Origin: Thiocystis violascens
GTDB lineage: Bacteria > Pseudomonadota > Gammaproteobacteria > Chromatiales > Chromatiaceae
Direction: 5' to 3'
Assembly (NCBI GenBank): GCA_020721065.1
Contig: DYNM01000003.1
Location: forward strand, 107,175 to 171,174
DNA length: 64,000 nt
Position numbers and translations under genes: made by a program. The notes below the pieces were generated by a model. It ran no database searches. It saw only the letters and a list, made by a program, of their open reading frames with translations, and had not been told where the DNA came from. The number at the start of each line of letters is the position of its first letter. Position 1 is the stretch's first letter. Positions 7,977 through 18,600 of the stretch are shown here, in pieces.

Positions 7977-8644
7977 ATGAGATGTTCCAACATTGCTGCT
8001 GCAGCGGATTGTTCGGCGCGACGGCGACTACTACCATCACCGAAGGTATGAAATTGCACGTCTACGAGCTGACAGCGCACAATAAAGCGTTGATTGTGTT
8101 GGCTACCATCAATTGCGGTGACGCTATATTCTGGAAGCGGGCGTTTGTGCGCTTGTAATAATTCTTGTAACCGCGTTTTTGGATCCTTGCCTGAATGAGT
8201 GGCACTTGTTGTTTCTAATCGCTCCGTAAATAACGTTAAAACGACAGCGCGAGCCACTTTAAATCCAGCATCAAGATAAATGGCTGCTAATACTGCTTCT
8301 AAACCATCTGCCAAAATTGAATCACGCGCATAACCACCTGTGCGCAATTCTCCAGCACCTAGGCGTAAATAATCCCCAAGATTTAATTCGCGCGCCAATG
8401 CCGCTAAAGTCTCACGTTTTACTAACGATGCTCGCATTCGGCTGAGGGTTCCTTCATCTGCATCTGGAAAATACTCCCATAACACTTCTGCAATGAGTAA
8501 ACCAATCAACGCATCGCCAAGAAATTCCAATCGTTCATTATTCACTGACCCAGCACTACGATGGGTTAAACTTTGCTCAAGTAATTCAGGAGCAGTGAAT
8601 ACATAACCCAAATTCTGCTCTAAACGCCGTAGATCAGCATTCAC
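7973..8644 (-). CDS. rnc: Ribonuclease III
   Basis: RNase III cleaves double-stranded RNA, including the rRNA precursor. The 223-residue protein has the catalytic signature NERLEFLGDALIG near residue 36, the second acidic cluster (DGLEAVLAAIYLDAG) and a C-terminal double-stranded-RNA-binding domain (DPKTRLQELLQAHK to the end). The frame starts with GTG at 8644; no in-frame ATG lies before the conserved region. It is followed by era with a four-base overlap. Confidence 0.97.
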   Translation of the reverse strand: MNADLRRLEQNLGYVFTAPELLEQSLTHRSAGSVNNERLEFLGDALIGLLIAEVLWEYFPDADEGTLSRMRASLVKRETLAALARELNLGDYLRLGAGELRTGGYARDSILADGLEAVLAAIYLDAGFKVARAVVLTLFTERLETTSATHSGKDPKTRLQELLQAHKRPLPEYSVTAIDGSQHNQRFIVRCQLVDVQFHTFGDGSSRRRAEQSAAAAMLEHLI

Positions 8645-8688
8645 TGGTTTTGTCTCACTAATACCATTGTATCACTACCGTCATTGTA

Positions 8689-9087
8689 TTAAGAAGATTG
8701 TGACTTAATGTTGACTTGATAATCAAAAGTAGCCACTGCGTCAACATTAAAAAAAAGATGTACACGCTGTTCATAATGTAACGTAATTTGAAAAGAGTCT
8801 TGATCTTGCCTGTTAATTTCAAAATCGCTGGTTGTTACAGAATCAACATTATTCACTTCCATCCGTTTTCCAAGGGTATCTAAAATACCTCGTGCTCCAC
8901 CTTGAATTGTTGTTGTTTGTTCTGATACATCAACCATGATTGAGCGAATCGTCCAAAATTCAGAGTATAACGGCCCCAATTTTAACAATACGGTCATAAA
9001 AAATGCCAGCAACCCAATGGTAAATAAAACCGCCAGCATCCCCATGCCACGTTGATATGTAGCTAATTTTAATCGTGTGTACATCAT
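8689..9087 (-). CDS. DUF4845 small membrane protein
   Basis: This 132-residue protein has one N-terminal membrane helix (GMGMLAVLFTIGLLAFFMTVLL) followed by a compact extracytoplasmic domain. Proteins of this type occupy the same slot between lepB and rnc in many Gammaproteobacteria and are grouped as DUF4845; their role is unknown. The RGMGM motif before the helix resembles type IV pilin-like N-termini but there is no proper prepilin site. A GGAG site precedes the ATG by six bases. Confidence 0.8.
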   Translation of the reverse strand: MMYTRLKLATYQRGMGMLAVLFTIGLLAFFMTVLLKLGPLYSEFWTIRSIMVDVSEQTTTIQGGARGILDTLGKRMEVNNVDSVTTSDFEINRQDQDSFQITLHYEQRVHLFFNVDAVATFDYQVNIKSQSS

Positions 9088-9112
9088 ATTGCGCTCCTAA
9101 AACGATGGTTAT

Positions 9113-9964
9113 TTAATCAATTCCGTGCCCAAGCCGCGACCACGCAATCCATCCCGCCCGTTCAGAATCCCAGTGCATCCAAATTGCAAAGGCTTTACCA
9201 ACTAAATTCGCTTCTGGAACAAACCCCCAGCAGCGGCTGTCATTGCTATTATCACGATTATCTCCCATTACAAAGTATTGTCTGGGAGGAACCATTACTG
9301 GTCCTAAAGCGAGCTTTTGACAACCTATTGCAAAGTTTGGTTCTTCAGGACGTGTCAGTATGCGATGTTCAGTGACACCGAGCTTTTCAACTGCTTCTCG
9401 TGCGCCGGTCATTTCGCTTCCTGAACCTTCACCCATAAAAGCACCAATTGGCAGTTGCGCTACTGGTTCACCATTCACATAAATCATTTTATTGCGATAA
9501 TGAATATCGTCACCCGGTAATCCTACGACCCGTTTAATATAATCAACTTTGGGATTAAGTGGAAACTTGAATACCACCACATCGCCGCGCTGTGGATCAC
9601 CAATTTCTACCACTTTGCGATTCAGAACCGGTAAGCGCAACCCATAAGCAAACTTATTAACAAGGATAAAATCCCCCGTTAATAACGTTGGCATCATTGA
9701 ATTCGATGGAATGCGAAACGGTTCAGCTAAAAACGAGCGCAAAATTAATACCGCAAAAATAATAGGAAAAAACGAGCGTGCATATTCAACCAATACAGGT
9801 TCCCGCACGAAATTTTGTGACGAGGGTTCAGCAGAATTTTTAAGCAACATTGCTTCATGTACGCGACGCCGACGCGGTGCAAACATCAGTGTATCAATTA
9901 ACCAAATACTACCAGTGACTACTGATCCTAAAACAAGAAAAGCTGGAAAATCGAAGGTCATCAT
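9113..9964 (-). CDS. lepB: Signal peptidase I
   Basis: LepB removes signal peptides from exported proteins at the outer face of the inner membrane. N-terminal helices are followed by the catalytic motifs FRIPSNSMMPTLLTGD (nucleophile Ser), DYIKRVVGLPGD (general-base Lys) and MGDNRDNSNDSR. The longest frame starts at 10003, but the paired ATGs at 9964 and 9961 sit just after an AAGGA site and give the usual short N-terminus, so 9964 is chosen. It lies between lepA and the DUF4845 gene, as in E. coli lepA-lepB-rnc-era. Confidence 0.95.
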   Translation of the reverse strand: MMTFDFPAFLVLGSVVTGSIWLIDTLMFAPRRRRVHEAMLLKNSAEPSSQNFVREPVLVEYARSFFPIIFAVLILRSFLAEPFRIPSNSMMPTLLTGDFILVNKFAYGLRLPVLNRKVVEIGDPQRGDVVVFKFPLNPKVDYIKRVVGLPGDDIHYRNKMIYVNGEPVAQLPIGAFMGEGSGSEMTGAREAVEKLGVTEHRILTRPEEPNFAIGCQKLALGPVMVPPRQYFVMGDNRDNSNDSRCWGFVPEANLVGKAFAIWMHWDSERAGWIAWSRLGHGID

Positions 9965-10009
9965 TGAATCCTTGTGCGATGAAGTGGTTAAACACAGTGG
10001 CAAATCACG

Positions 10010-11812
10010 TTAGTTATCTTTATTGACTTGCAAGACCGCTAAAAACGCTTCTTGAGGAATTTCTACCTTGCCCACCTGCTTCATGCGTTTTTTGCCTTCT
10101 TTCTGTTTTTCTAACAACTTTCTCTTGCGGGTTGCATCACCGCCATAGCACTTCGCCGTGACGTTTTTACGCAAAGGTTTAACCGTCGTGCGTGCAATAA
10201 TTTTAGCGCCAATAGCCGCTTGAATTGCAACCTCAAACATTTGTCGCGGAATCAAATCCTTCATGCGTTCAGTAATATCGCGCCCGCGATTTTGTGACAA
10301 TGCGCGATGCACGATAGATGACAGTGAATCAACTTTGTCACCATTAATTAACACATCAAGTTTTACTAAATCAGCGGCTTGAAACCGCTTAAATTCGTAT
10401 TCAAAAGAAGCAAAGCCGCGACTGCAAGATTTCAAGCGATCAAAGAAATCTAATACCACTTCACTGAGAGGCAATTCATAGCTGGCTTGCACCTGCCCAC
10501 CAACGTAATGCAGTTGTTTTTGCACACCGCGCTTTTCAATGCACAGGTTAATCACAGCGCCCAGATAATCTTGCGGCACTAAAATGTGCGCTTCAATAAT
10601 TGGTTCCCGCACTTCTTTGAATTGCCCTGGCTCCGGTAAATTTGCCGGATTATCAATTTTAATCACTTCACCATCAGTGCGCACCACTTCATAAACTACT
10701 GTAGGTGCGGTGGTAATTAAATCGAGATCATATTCACGCTCTAAACGTTCTTGAATGATCTCCATGTGCAGCATTCCGAGAAAGCCGCACCGAAAGCCAA
10801 ATCCTAATGCTTGTGAAACCTCTGGTTCATAATGCAGCGCCGCATCATTTAAGCGCAATTTGCCCAGTGCTTCGCGCAAATCTTCATAATCATCAGTAAT
10901 TACCGTATACAGCCCGGCGAATACACGCGGACGCATTTCTTTAAATCCCGGCAATTTTGCGGCGGGTTGATCGGGGCGCGTAATCGTATCGCCAACTGGC
11001 GCACCATCAATCTCTTTAATACCTGCAACCATGTAACCAACTTCACCGGCGCGTAATACGTCGCGCTCGGTTTTTTTCGGAGTGAATACGCCAACGGCAT
11101 CAATTTGTTGGGTGCGTCCGGTGGACATAATGAGCACTTTATCGCGCTTGCGCATTTCGCCATTCATCACGCGCACTAAAGACACGACGCCAACGTAAGA
11201 ATCAAACCATGAATCAATAATGAGCGCCTGTAATGGTGCTGCGGGATCACCTTGTGGCGCTGGAATATGTGCCACCAGTGCTTCTAATAAATCGGGAATT
11301 CCTTCTCCGGTTTTAGCACTCACGCGCAGCGCATCATGCGCATCTAAACCAATGATTTCTTCAATCTCTTTAATCACGCGCTCAGGTTCGGCAGAAGGCA
11401 AGTCAATTTTATTTAAGACCGGCAGCACTTCTAATCCTTGCTCAATTGCGGTATAGCAATTCGCCACGCTTTGCGCTTCAACGCCTTGCGCAGCATCAAC
11501 TACTAATAACGCACCTTCACAAGCGGCTAGTGAACGCGACACTTCATAAGAAAAATCGACATGTCCCGGCGTATCAATGAAATTTAATTGATAAATCTGA
11601 CCATCACGAGCGCGATAATCGAGCGTTACGCTTTGCGCTTTAATGGTGATGCCGCGCTCGCGTTCAATGTCCATTGAATCGAGCACTTGACTCGACATTT
11701 CGCGCTCGCTTAATGCGCCGCTGATTTGAATAAAACGGTCGGCAATTGTCGATTTGCCGTGATCAATATGGGCAATGATCGAAAAGTTACGAATGTGGCT
11801 AATCTCAGTCAT
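10010..11812 (-). CDS. lepA: Elongation factor 4 (LepA)
   Basis: LepA is a translational GTPase that acts on ribosomes during stress and initiation. The 600 residues begin with [15 protein letters not shown] (G1), then DTPGHVDF (G3) and NKIDLPSA (G4), with EF-G-like domains and the LepA-specific C-terminal domain ([20 protein letters not shown]). The start overlaps the mucD stop by one base (TAATG), consistent with coupling in one operon with mucD and lepB. Confidence 0.98.
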   Translation of the reverse strand: MTEISHIRNFSIIAHIDHGKSTIADRFIQISGALSEREMSSQVLDSMDIERERGITIKAQSVTLDYRARDGQIYQLNFIDTPGHVDFSYEVSRSLAACEGALLVVDAAQGVEAQSVANCYTAIEQGLEVLPVLNKIDLPSAEPERVIKEIEEIIGLDAHDALRVSAKTGEGIPDLLEALVAHIPAPQGDPAAPLQALIIDSWFDSYVGVVSLVRVMNGEMRKRDKVLIMSTGRTQQIDAVGVFTPKKTERDVLRAGEVGYMVAGIKEIDGAPVGDTITRPDQPAAKLPGFKEMRPRVFAGLYTVITDDYEDLREALGKLRLNDAALHYEPEVSQALGFGFRCGFLGMLHMEIIQERLEREYDLDLITTAPTVVYEVVRTDGEVIKIDNPANLPEPGQFKEVREPIIEAHILVPQDYLGAVINLCIEKRGVQKQLHYVGGQVQASYELPLSEVVLDFFDRLKSCSRGFASFEYEFKRFQAADLVKLDVLINGDKVDSLSSIVHRALSQNRGRDITERMKDLIPRQMFEVAIQAAIGAKIIARTTVKPLRKNVTAKCYGGDATRKRKLLEKQKEGKKRMKQVGKVEIPQEAFLAVLQVNKDN

Positions 11813-13245
11813 TATTTTGGCATCTGAATGGCGTAAAACATGCGGCTATCCGCCCGTTGAATCAGTGCGGAAACCGGACGCCCGGGCGCAATTGATTCTA
11901 AAATTCGATTGAAGGTGACAACGTCAGTAATGCGTTGATTATTAAACATGAGAATTAAATCACCAGCGCGTAAACCCGCGTGTTCAGCCGCGCCAGCATC
12001 AATGTGTTCAATCCAAACACCTTCATTCTCGGTGCCCAGTATTTTGCGTTGTTCGGCGCTGAGATCACGCACCACTAAACCTAAACGATTGGTTGGCGCT
12101 GGCGGAGTTGTTTCTTCTTCAGTCGCTGTATTGTCTTCGGGCAATTCTTCAATTGTCACCGTTAATAATTGCACTTTATTTTGGCGTAATACTTCCACTT
12201 TAACGGCTTTACCAACGGGCGTTGCACCGACTAACGGCGGCAAGGCACTGGATGTTAAAACGTCTTCGCCATTAAAACGCAGAATCACGTCACCGGGGCG
12301 CAATTCGGCAGTCAGCGCCGGGCTATTGGGCAATACCTGTGCGACCAACGCACCTCGTGGTTGTGCCAGTCCAAAGGTTTCCGCCAGCTCGCGGGTTACG
12401 TCTTGAATTAAAACGCCCAGCCAGCCACGACTCACTTTGCCATTTGTTTTTAGTTGATTGACGACATCCATCACCACATCAATTGGAATTGCAAATGATA
12501 GCCCCATAAAACCACCGGTACGGCTATAAATTTGACTATTCACGCCAATTACCGCGCCATCCAAATTAAATAATGGTCCGCCGGAATTGCCGGGGTTAAT
12601 TGCCACGTCGGTTTGAATAAATGGTACATAATTTTCCGCCGGCAAGCTGCGCCCCAATGCGCTGACAATGCCGGCCGTTGCTGAGGAATCAAACCCAAAC
12701 GGCGAGCCAATTGCCAACACCCATTCGCCCACTTGCAGCGTTTTTGAGGTGCCGATGCGCACTGCGGGTAAACCGTCGCCGGCGACCTTGAGCAAGGCGA
12801 TGTCGCTGCGTTTATCGGTGCCGATCAAGGTGGCGATGAACTCGCGGCGGTCGCTGGTGCGTACCACGATTTCTTCTGCACTATCAACGACATGCGAGTT
12901 CGTCAACACATAGCCATCCGCCGAAATGATGAAGCCAGAACCCAGCGAACGCGATTGCGCCAAGTCATCCGGCGCTTCTTCCGTTTCTTCACCAAAAAAG
13001 CGTTGAAAAAAATCCTGCAACGGGCTGCCCGGCGGCAATTCTGGCAATTCAGGACGTTGGATGGGTGGACGCACCGCCGCCTGTTTCGAGCTGATATTGA
13101 CCACTGCCGCGCCTTGTTCGCGCACCAGCGCCGTGAAATCAGGCAATTCCCGACTTGCGACCTCCAGCGGCAGCAACGCAGCACTCATTAAAATGGTTAA
13201 TACCAACGACAAAACCAGTCGTTGTCCTCTAAAAACTGTCGTCAT
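11812..13245 (-). CDS. mucD: MucD/DegP-type periplasmic serine protease
   Basis: This 477-residue HtrA-family protease handles misfolded envelope proteins. It has an N-terminal signal sequence (about 1-31), a trypsin-like domain with catalytic His118 (TNSHVV), Asp148 (SDIALL) and Ser221 (GNSGGP), and two PDZ domains (about 265-360 and 385-470). In Pseudomonas mucD follows algU-mucABC; here it follows rseB directly, with the intergenic gap holding a repeat that may act as terminator or promoter region. It is coupled to lepA downstream. Confidence 0.95.
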   Translation of the reverse strand: MTTVFRGQRLVLSLVLTILMSAALLPLEVASRELPDFTALVREQGAAVVNISSKQAAVRPPIQRPELPELPPGSPLQDFFQRFFGEETEEAPDDLAQSRSLGSGFIISADGYVLTNSHVVDSAEEIVVRTSDRREFIATLIGTDKRSDIALLKVAGDGLPAVRIGTSKTLQVGEWVLAIGSPFGFDSSATAGIVSALGRSLPAENYVPFIQTDVAINPGNSGGPLFNLDGAVIGVNSQIYSRTGGFMGLSFAIPIDVVMDVVNQLKTNGKVSRGWLGVLIQDVTRELAETFGLAQPRGALVAQVLPNSPALTAELRPGDVILRFNGEDVLTSSALPPLVGATPVGKAVKVEVLRQNKVQLLTVTIEELPEDNTATEEETTPPAPTNRLGLVVRDLSAEQRKILGTENEGVWIEHIDAGAAEHAGLRAGDLILMFNNQRITDVVTFNRILESIAPGRPVSALIQRADSRMFYAIQMPK

Positions 13246-13363
13246 AACTCAATTCGCTGCGTTAGGTCGTTGGGTGCGCTGCCGCTAAAGCGGTGAAAGC
13301 GCCATCGTGCTGCAATGAACAACAATTAAATCACTGTTACAAACTTAGGCGTTAGGCGGTTGC

Positions 13364-13430
13364 AAAAAGTTGTCGGTTATCGGTAACAACCGTACTTTTT
13401 ACTGACCACTGAAAACTGACAACCGATAAC
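13364..13430. repeat. GTTGTCGGTT-type intergenic inverted repeat, copy 1
   Basis: Inverted arms (AGTTGTCGGTTATC and GACAACCGATAACT) surround a centre that contains ACAACCGTACTTTTTACTGA. The same centre is found at 54207-54229 and related arms at 19292-19439. On the minus strand the stem is followed by a short T-run, so it could terminate transcription after rseB. The rest of the 247-base gap 13246-13492 shows nothing further. Confidence 0.6.
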
Positions 13431-13492
13431 TCAATCAATAGCTTATATCGCAACTGTGTTACTCTTACAAACCTCAAGTTCACTGTCATTAT

Positions 13493-14461
13493 TTATTCAG
13501 TGCCGCCGGTCGTGCGAGCGCCCGCCACCGCCGCTGCGACCGTCGCCGCCGGCACTTCACCAATCGCCGTCAACCGTTGCCCTGCGCTCACCCGTCCAAA
13601 CGCATGAACTGCACCAATGTTGGCGCTGCCATCCAGCCCTTCAGCACTAGCATCTTCGACATACACCGAATAAGCACACAGCCGGTCAGTAAACAAAAAT
13701 TGTTCGGTCACGCCGCCGTCTGCTTGTGGCAAGGTGCGGTGCATCACCAGTTGAAAGCCCGGCGGCACCGCGCTGAAGCGCCAACGACTACTCGGCTCCG
13801 TGACCGGTGCGGTGCGCAGCGAGTGCGCGGCTGGCGTGGGCGTGCTGCCATCGTTGGGCAACAGGCTGATGTTGGTAAACAACAGTTGTTCCAGCGGCCG
13901 TTCTTGTTGATCAATCAAATCTGATTTCAGCGGCAGCGCCGTCTCGCGGTCGATGTGGAAACGATAGCCGTAGCGCAGCGCATCACGCGGGATGATGCCA
14001 ATCACATCGGTATCCCGTCCCGCAATCCGCGCCGTACCAAGCAAGCGGATGACGTAGTGCATTCCGAGTGCCGCCGGATCAATCCCTTCTGTAGCGAGAA
14101 TATGCCCGCTGCCGGGTGACTCCAGCGCCAGCGCCTGTCCATCCGGTGGCGCATACAAAACGCGCTCACCCTCGCGGGCAACAGCGCGTACCGACCCACT
14201 CAAAGAAATCAACCGTTCCTGCACCTGCCCTTGGAAAACGCGATGTAATAAACTCAAGGTTTCCAATTGGTTATCATGCAAATAAACCAAAGTACCTTCA
14301 TAATTCAACGTGTGCAGCGCGTTAGCCATCCGTTCCAACACGATCCCCACCTGCTGCGTCACCGCCAGTGGTGCGCCCACTTCTGCCACCGCAGTTGACA
14401 GACCACAGCAGCAAATAACACCGCTGAGAACGCCACCGCACCACAAGTTAGCGGTGCTCAT
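13493..14461 (-). CDS. rseB: Sigma-E regulatory protein RseB/MucB
   Basis: RseB is the periplasmic protein that binds the anti-sigma factor RseA and senses envelope damage. The 322-residue sequence has a signal peptide (about 1-26) and the family core: LNYEGTLVYLHDNQLETLSLLHRV, SGSVRAVAREGERVLYAPPD, and RLLGTARIAGRDTDVIGIIPRDALRYGYRFHID. The C-terminal domain holds WRFSAVPPGFQL. Its start overlaps the rseA stop by 14 bases. It ends with an alanine- and threonine-rich tail. Confidence 0.92.
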   Translation of the reverse strand: MSTANLWCGGVLSGVICCCGLSTAVAEVGAPLAVTQQVGIVLERMANALHTLNYEGTLVYLHDNQLETLSLLHRVFQGQVQERLISLSGSVRAVAREGERVLYAPPDGQALALESPGSGHILATEGIDPAALGMHYVIRLLGTARIAGRDTDVIGIIPRDALRYGYRFHIDRETALPLKSDLIDQQERPLEQLLFTNISLLPNDGSTPTPAAHSLRTAPVTEPSSRWRFSAVPPGFQLVMHRTLPQADGGVTEQFLFTDRLCAYSVYVEDASAEGLDGSANIGAVHAFGRVSAGQRLTAIGEVPAATVAAAVAGARTTGGTE

Positions 14462-14987
14462 CGTGGCTCACAAATGCCGCATAACGCAGCATCCCTTTCG
14501 TCGTTGGCGCCGGCGCAGTCTCCTGATGTGTCACCAACAAACGGTCGAGCTTGTGCGCCAAGGTCGGCTGCGCCAACTGCCAACGTTCCGTGAGCACCGG
14601 CACAACCGGAAGGTTGCGAGCGGTGGCCCGCGACGACTCCAAGGTTGGCAACAGATTGATCACCACCACTCCGCTCACGCCCGCCGCCAGCGCCAACCCG
14701 ATCCAAGCAGACGCTCGTCGCCGCATCGTCTGCTGGCGCGGCACCGGCAGCGGCGCTGGAGCCAATGCAGTCTGCACCCGCTCGGCGACCTCATGCCACA
14801 CCAATTCACTGGTATCACCGCGAATTGCTCGCCCAATCAAATGATAACGCTCCCAAGTGGTGCGTAACGTCGCATCGGCAGCAACGGCATCGAGCAGCAG
14901 CGGCACCTCCGGCGCAGCAAGTTCGCCATCATATAACGCCGATAACTGCTGTTTTGAAATAGCAAAGGACTGTTGCGCTTGCTTCAT
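14448..14987 (-). CDS. rseA: Anti-sigma-E factor RseA/MucA
   Basis: A 179-residue single-pass inner-membrane anti-sigma factor. The cytoplasmic N-terminal domain has the family pattern QQLSALYDGELAAPEVPLLLDAV and TWERYHLIGRAIRGD. A transmembrane helix follows (about 94-113), then a periplasmic domain that should bind RseB. It lies 67 bases after rpoE and overlaps rseB, the standard autoregulated sigma-E unit in which stress-triggered proteolysis of RseA frees the sigma factor. Confidence 0.92.
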   Translation of the reverse strand: MKQAQQSFAISKQQLSALYDGELAAPEVPLLLDAVAADATLRTTWERYHLIGRAIRGDTSELVWHEVAERVQTALAPAPLPVPRQQTMRRRASAWIGLALAAGVSGVVVINLLPTLESSRATARNLPVVPVLTERWQLAQPTLAHKLDRLLVTHQETAPAPTTKGMLRYAAFVSHDEHR

Positions 14988-15054
14988 AAATGCGCCTGCA
15001 TTAAAGCGAATAGAAAAAACAGCAGTAATTGCTGACTAACCAGCACCACCAAGT

Positions 15055-15630
15055 TTAATCCAATAACGGTTGTAATTGTTTAGCAATTGCCTCACGCGCC
15101 CGGAAAATACGCGAACGTACAGTACCTACCGGACAATTCATCGCCACCGCAATATCTTCATAACGCATTCCTTCAAATTCGCGCAACAAAATAGCGGTGC
15201 GTAATTCATCTGGCAATTCATCCAGCGCCCGCTGCACAGTGCAAGCAATTTCATCAGCAAGCAATAACCGCTCTGGTGTCGTTGTATCCTGTAACTTGCC
15301 GCCCCATTCCGTTTGTTCAGCAACATCAGTACTGATGTCATCATTTGGTGGACGCCGCCCTTTTGCCACCAAATGATTTTTTACCGTATTCACGGCAATG
15401 CGATACAACCATGTATAAAAAGCACTATCACCACGAAAATTTGGCAACGCACGATAGGCTTTAATAAACGCCTCCTGCGTCACATCCAACACTTCACTAG
15501 AATCACGCAAATAACGCGCAATCAACTGCGCTACCCGCTGTTGATATTTCAACACCAATAAATCAAAAGCACGCGCATCTCCCAGTTGTGCTCGCGTAAC
15601 TAAATCGTGATCGGATTGGGAATTAGGCAT
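15055..15630 (-). CDS. rpoE: RNA polymerase sigma factor RpoE/AlgU
   Basis: An extracytoplasmic-function sigma factor of 191 residues that directs envelope-stress transcription. Region 2 (DLLVLKYQQRVAQLIARYL and DVTQEAFIKAYRALPNFRGDSAFYTWLYRIAVNT) and region 4 (ELRTAILLREFEGMRYEDIAVAMNCPVGTVRSRIFRARE) are intact. An ATG nine bases further upstream is possible, but the one at 15630 has AAGGA eight bases before it. I looked for a sigma-E-type autoregulatory promoter (GAACTT...TCTGA) in the 67 bases after dnaE and did not find a clear one. Confidence 0.96.
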   Translation of the reverse strand: MPNSQSDHDLVTRAQLGDARAFDLLVLKYQQRVAQLIARYLRDSSEVLDVTQEAFIKAYRALPNFRGDSAFYTWLYRIAVNTVKNHLVAKGRRPPNDDISTDVAEQTEWGGKLQDTTTPERLLLADEIACTVQRALDELPDELRTAILLREFEGMRYEDIAVAMNCPVGTVRSRIFRAREAIAKQLQPLLD

Positions 15631-15697
15631 CACCGGCATCCTTGCGGCTGGCAGTTAAAAAAGCTGCTTGCCTGTTCGCTTAAATTTAAATAAATAC

Positions 15698-18600
15698 TCA
15701 AACAACTACGCCGTTTTTATAAAAGAGCTTCACGGCACCAGCACCAAACATTTGCCGCAATTGCTTTAATGAAGCATCTGCTGGATACAGCCGCCACTGT
15801 GAGCCGCAGATTAACTCACCAACCGCGCCCGGTCGCCGATAACGCAACCGAATGGGCAGCCCAGTTTTTGCCTGTAATGCTATTAACGTTTGATGTAAAT
15901 TCTGCACTTGCGTCATGCCTTCTGCATAAGCAACAGAATGTGACATATCTAATATCAACAATAAATACTCCGCTTCTACTAACCGCGCATCTTCAAAGGG
16001 TTGAATATCCTCAGCGCGGAGTGAAAACGCATCTCTAAATTCATCAAAACTCAAGGTTCCTTCAATGCGTAATAATTGATCAGGAACCAGTAACTGGCGC
16101 TTTTTTTCATACAATTCAGAAAAAACAGTGATTTCAAGTTGACCGCTGCCATCATCTAGCACCACCGATCCCATAAAACCACGTCCAGTTTTAGTGTGCC
16201 GCGCCGCATTCACAATACCAATTACCGTGTATTTTTCACGGTCACGACGATCCCGCCGCCCCAATTCTTGATCAGATTCTAATAGCCGCGCAATGCGGGT
16301 GCAGCGCATCGCTTTTAATTCTATTTTATAGCGATCAATAGGATGACCAGTGAGATATAATCCCAAAGTTTCCTTTTCACCCAGCAAGCGTTGTTCATCA
16401 TCCCAATTGACATCTAATTCGGTGATTAGTTGCAACTCAGGCGCAATGGTCACGGTGGTTTCTTGGGTGCCAAATAAATCTACTTGCCCCGCAGTTTTAG
16501 TAGCTTGACGCTGTTCCGCAGCTTTTAAGGCAAAAGGCAACTGCGCCATTAACAACGCCCGATTCGCATTGAATTCATCTAGCGCCCCGGCACGAATAAG
16601 CGCCTCTAATACGCGCCGATTGACTTTATGTAAATCAATGCGTCCGCAAAAATCCCATAAATCAGAAAATGCACCGCCAGCTTCGCGCACGTCGATGATG
16701 GCATCAATCGCACTTTTACCAGCACCTTTAATAGCACCCATGCCATAAACGATGGTACGTTCATTTGCTATCGTAAACCGATATGCAGAACAGTTAATTT
16801 TGGGCGGTTCAATCGTTAAATCCATCGTGCGGCATTCATCAATCAGCGTCACAATTTTATCGGTGTGATCCATATCCGCTGATAAAACGGCCGCCATGAA
16901 TGCAGCGGGATAATAGGTTTTTAACCACAGTGTTTGATAACTCACTAGCGCATACGCCGCCGAGTGGCTTCTATTAAACCCGTAACCGGCAAACTTATCC
17001 ATTAAATCAAAAATATAACTGGCAACGCTGCGCTCAATGCCGCGTGCGACTGCGCCTTTTTCAAAAATAGCCCGCTGTTGATCCATTTCGGATTGTTTCT
17101 TTTTACCCATTGCGCGGCGCAAAATATCGGCGCTACCTAATGAATAACCCGCTAATACCTGCGCAATTTGCATCACCTGTTCTTGATATAAAATGATGCC
17201 ATAAGTGGGCTTTAAGACCGGCTCTAAATCAGGATGCGGATACGCAACTGCGGCACGACCATGTTTACGGTTAATAAAATCATCGACCATTCCTGATTGC
17301 AGCGGACCAGGACGAAATAATGCCACTAATGCGGTGATGTCATTAAAACAATCTGGTTGTAACTTTTTAATCAGTTCTTTCATGCCGCGTGATTCAAGCT
17401 GGAATACGGCAGTTGTTTTGCATTGTTTTAATAAATCAAAGGCGTGTTGATCGTGGGCATCAATGTGTTCAATAGCAATCAATGGCTCGCCACTTGCGGC
17501 ACGGCGTTGGTTAATCGTATCTAATGCCCATTTAATAATCGTTAAGGTGCGTAAACCTAAAAAGTCAAACTTCACTAAACCGACTTTTTCAACATCATCT
17601 TTATCAAATTGTGTGACTAAATTGATACCGCCCGGTTCGCAATATAGCGGCGCAAAATCAGTTAATTGCGTGGGCGCAATCACGACTCCGCCTGCGTGTT
17701 TGCCAGCATTGCGGGCTAATCCTTCCAATTGCCGCGCTAAATCAAGCAAGGTGCGCACTTCTTCATCATTTTGATAGGCTTGTTTCAAATCACCTTCAGC
17801 AAGTGCTTTTTCTAACGTCATGCCTAATTCAAAAGGCACCATTTTAGCAATGCGATCAACAAAGCCATACGGATGTCCCATCACGCGCCCAACATCACGC
17901 ACCACTGCTTTTGCGGCCATTGTGCCAAAAGTAATGATCTGTGAGACGGCATCACGTCCATATTTCATGGCGACGTATTCAATAACGCGGTCGCGTCCTT
18001 CCATGCAAAAATCAATATCAAAATCGGGCATGGACACCCGCTCAGGATTCAAAAAGCGTTCAAATAATAATTCATGTTCAATCGGATCAAGATCGGTAAT
18101 TTTGAGCGCATATGCCACTAATGAACCGGCACCTGAACCGCGTCCGGGCCCGACCGGAATATCGTGATCTTTTGCCCATTGAATGAAATCGGCAACAATT
18201 AAAAAGTAGCCGGGAAATCCCATTTGAATAATGACCGCTAGTTCTAATGCTAAACGTTCATCATACTGTTGGCGTTGGGCGCTAAATTCGGGCGCAGCGG
18301 TATTAAAAACTTGCGCGAGCCGTTGTTCTAATCCTAATTGCGCTTGTTCACTAAAAAACGTATTGACCGTCATTCCCGTTGGCACTGGAAAATCTGGTAA
18401 ATAATTTTTGCCGAGTTGGAGTTCTAAATTGCAACGTTTGGCAATTTCAACTGAATTTTCAAGTGCTTCGGGTAAATCAGCAAAGAGTGCGCACATTTCC
18501 GCCGGGGTGCGCAGATATTGCTCGGCGCTATAAAGATGCGGGCGGCGGGCGTCATTTAAGGTTGCGCCGTCGTGAATACACACTCGCGCTTCGTGGGCTT

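Noticed and set aside
14310..14867. A 185-codon open frame opposite rseA
   Set aside because: His/Arg-rich shadow frame; rseA on the minus strand overlaps rseB in the standard operon.
15640..15697. sigma-E autoregulatory promoter before rpoE
   Set aside because: No convincing GAACTT and TCTGA boxes with correct spacing; the promoter may lie inside dnaE.
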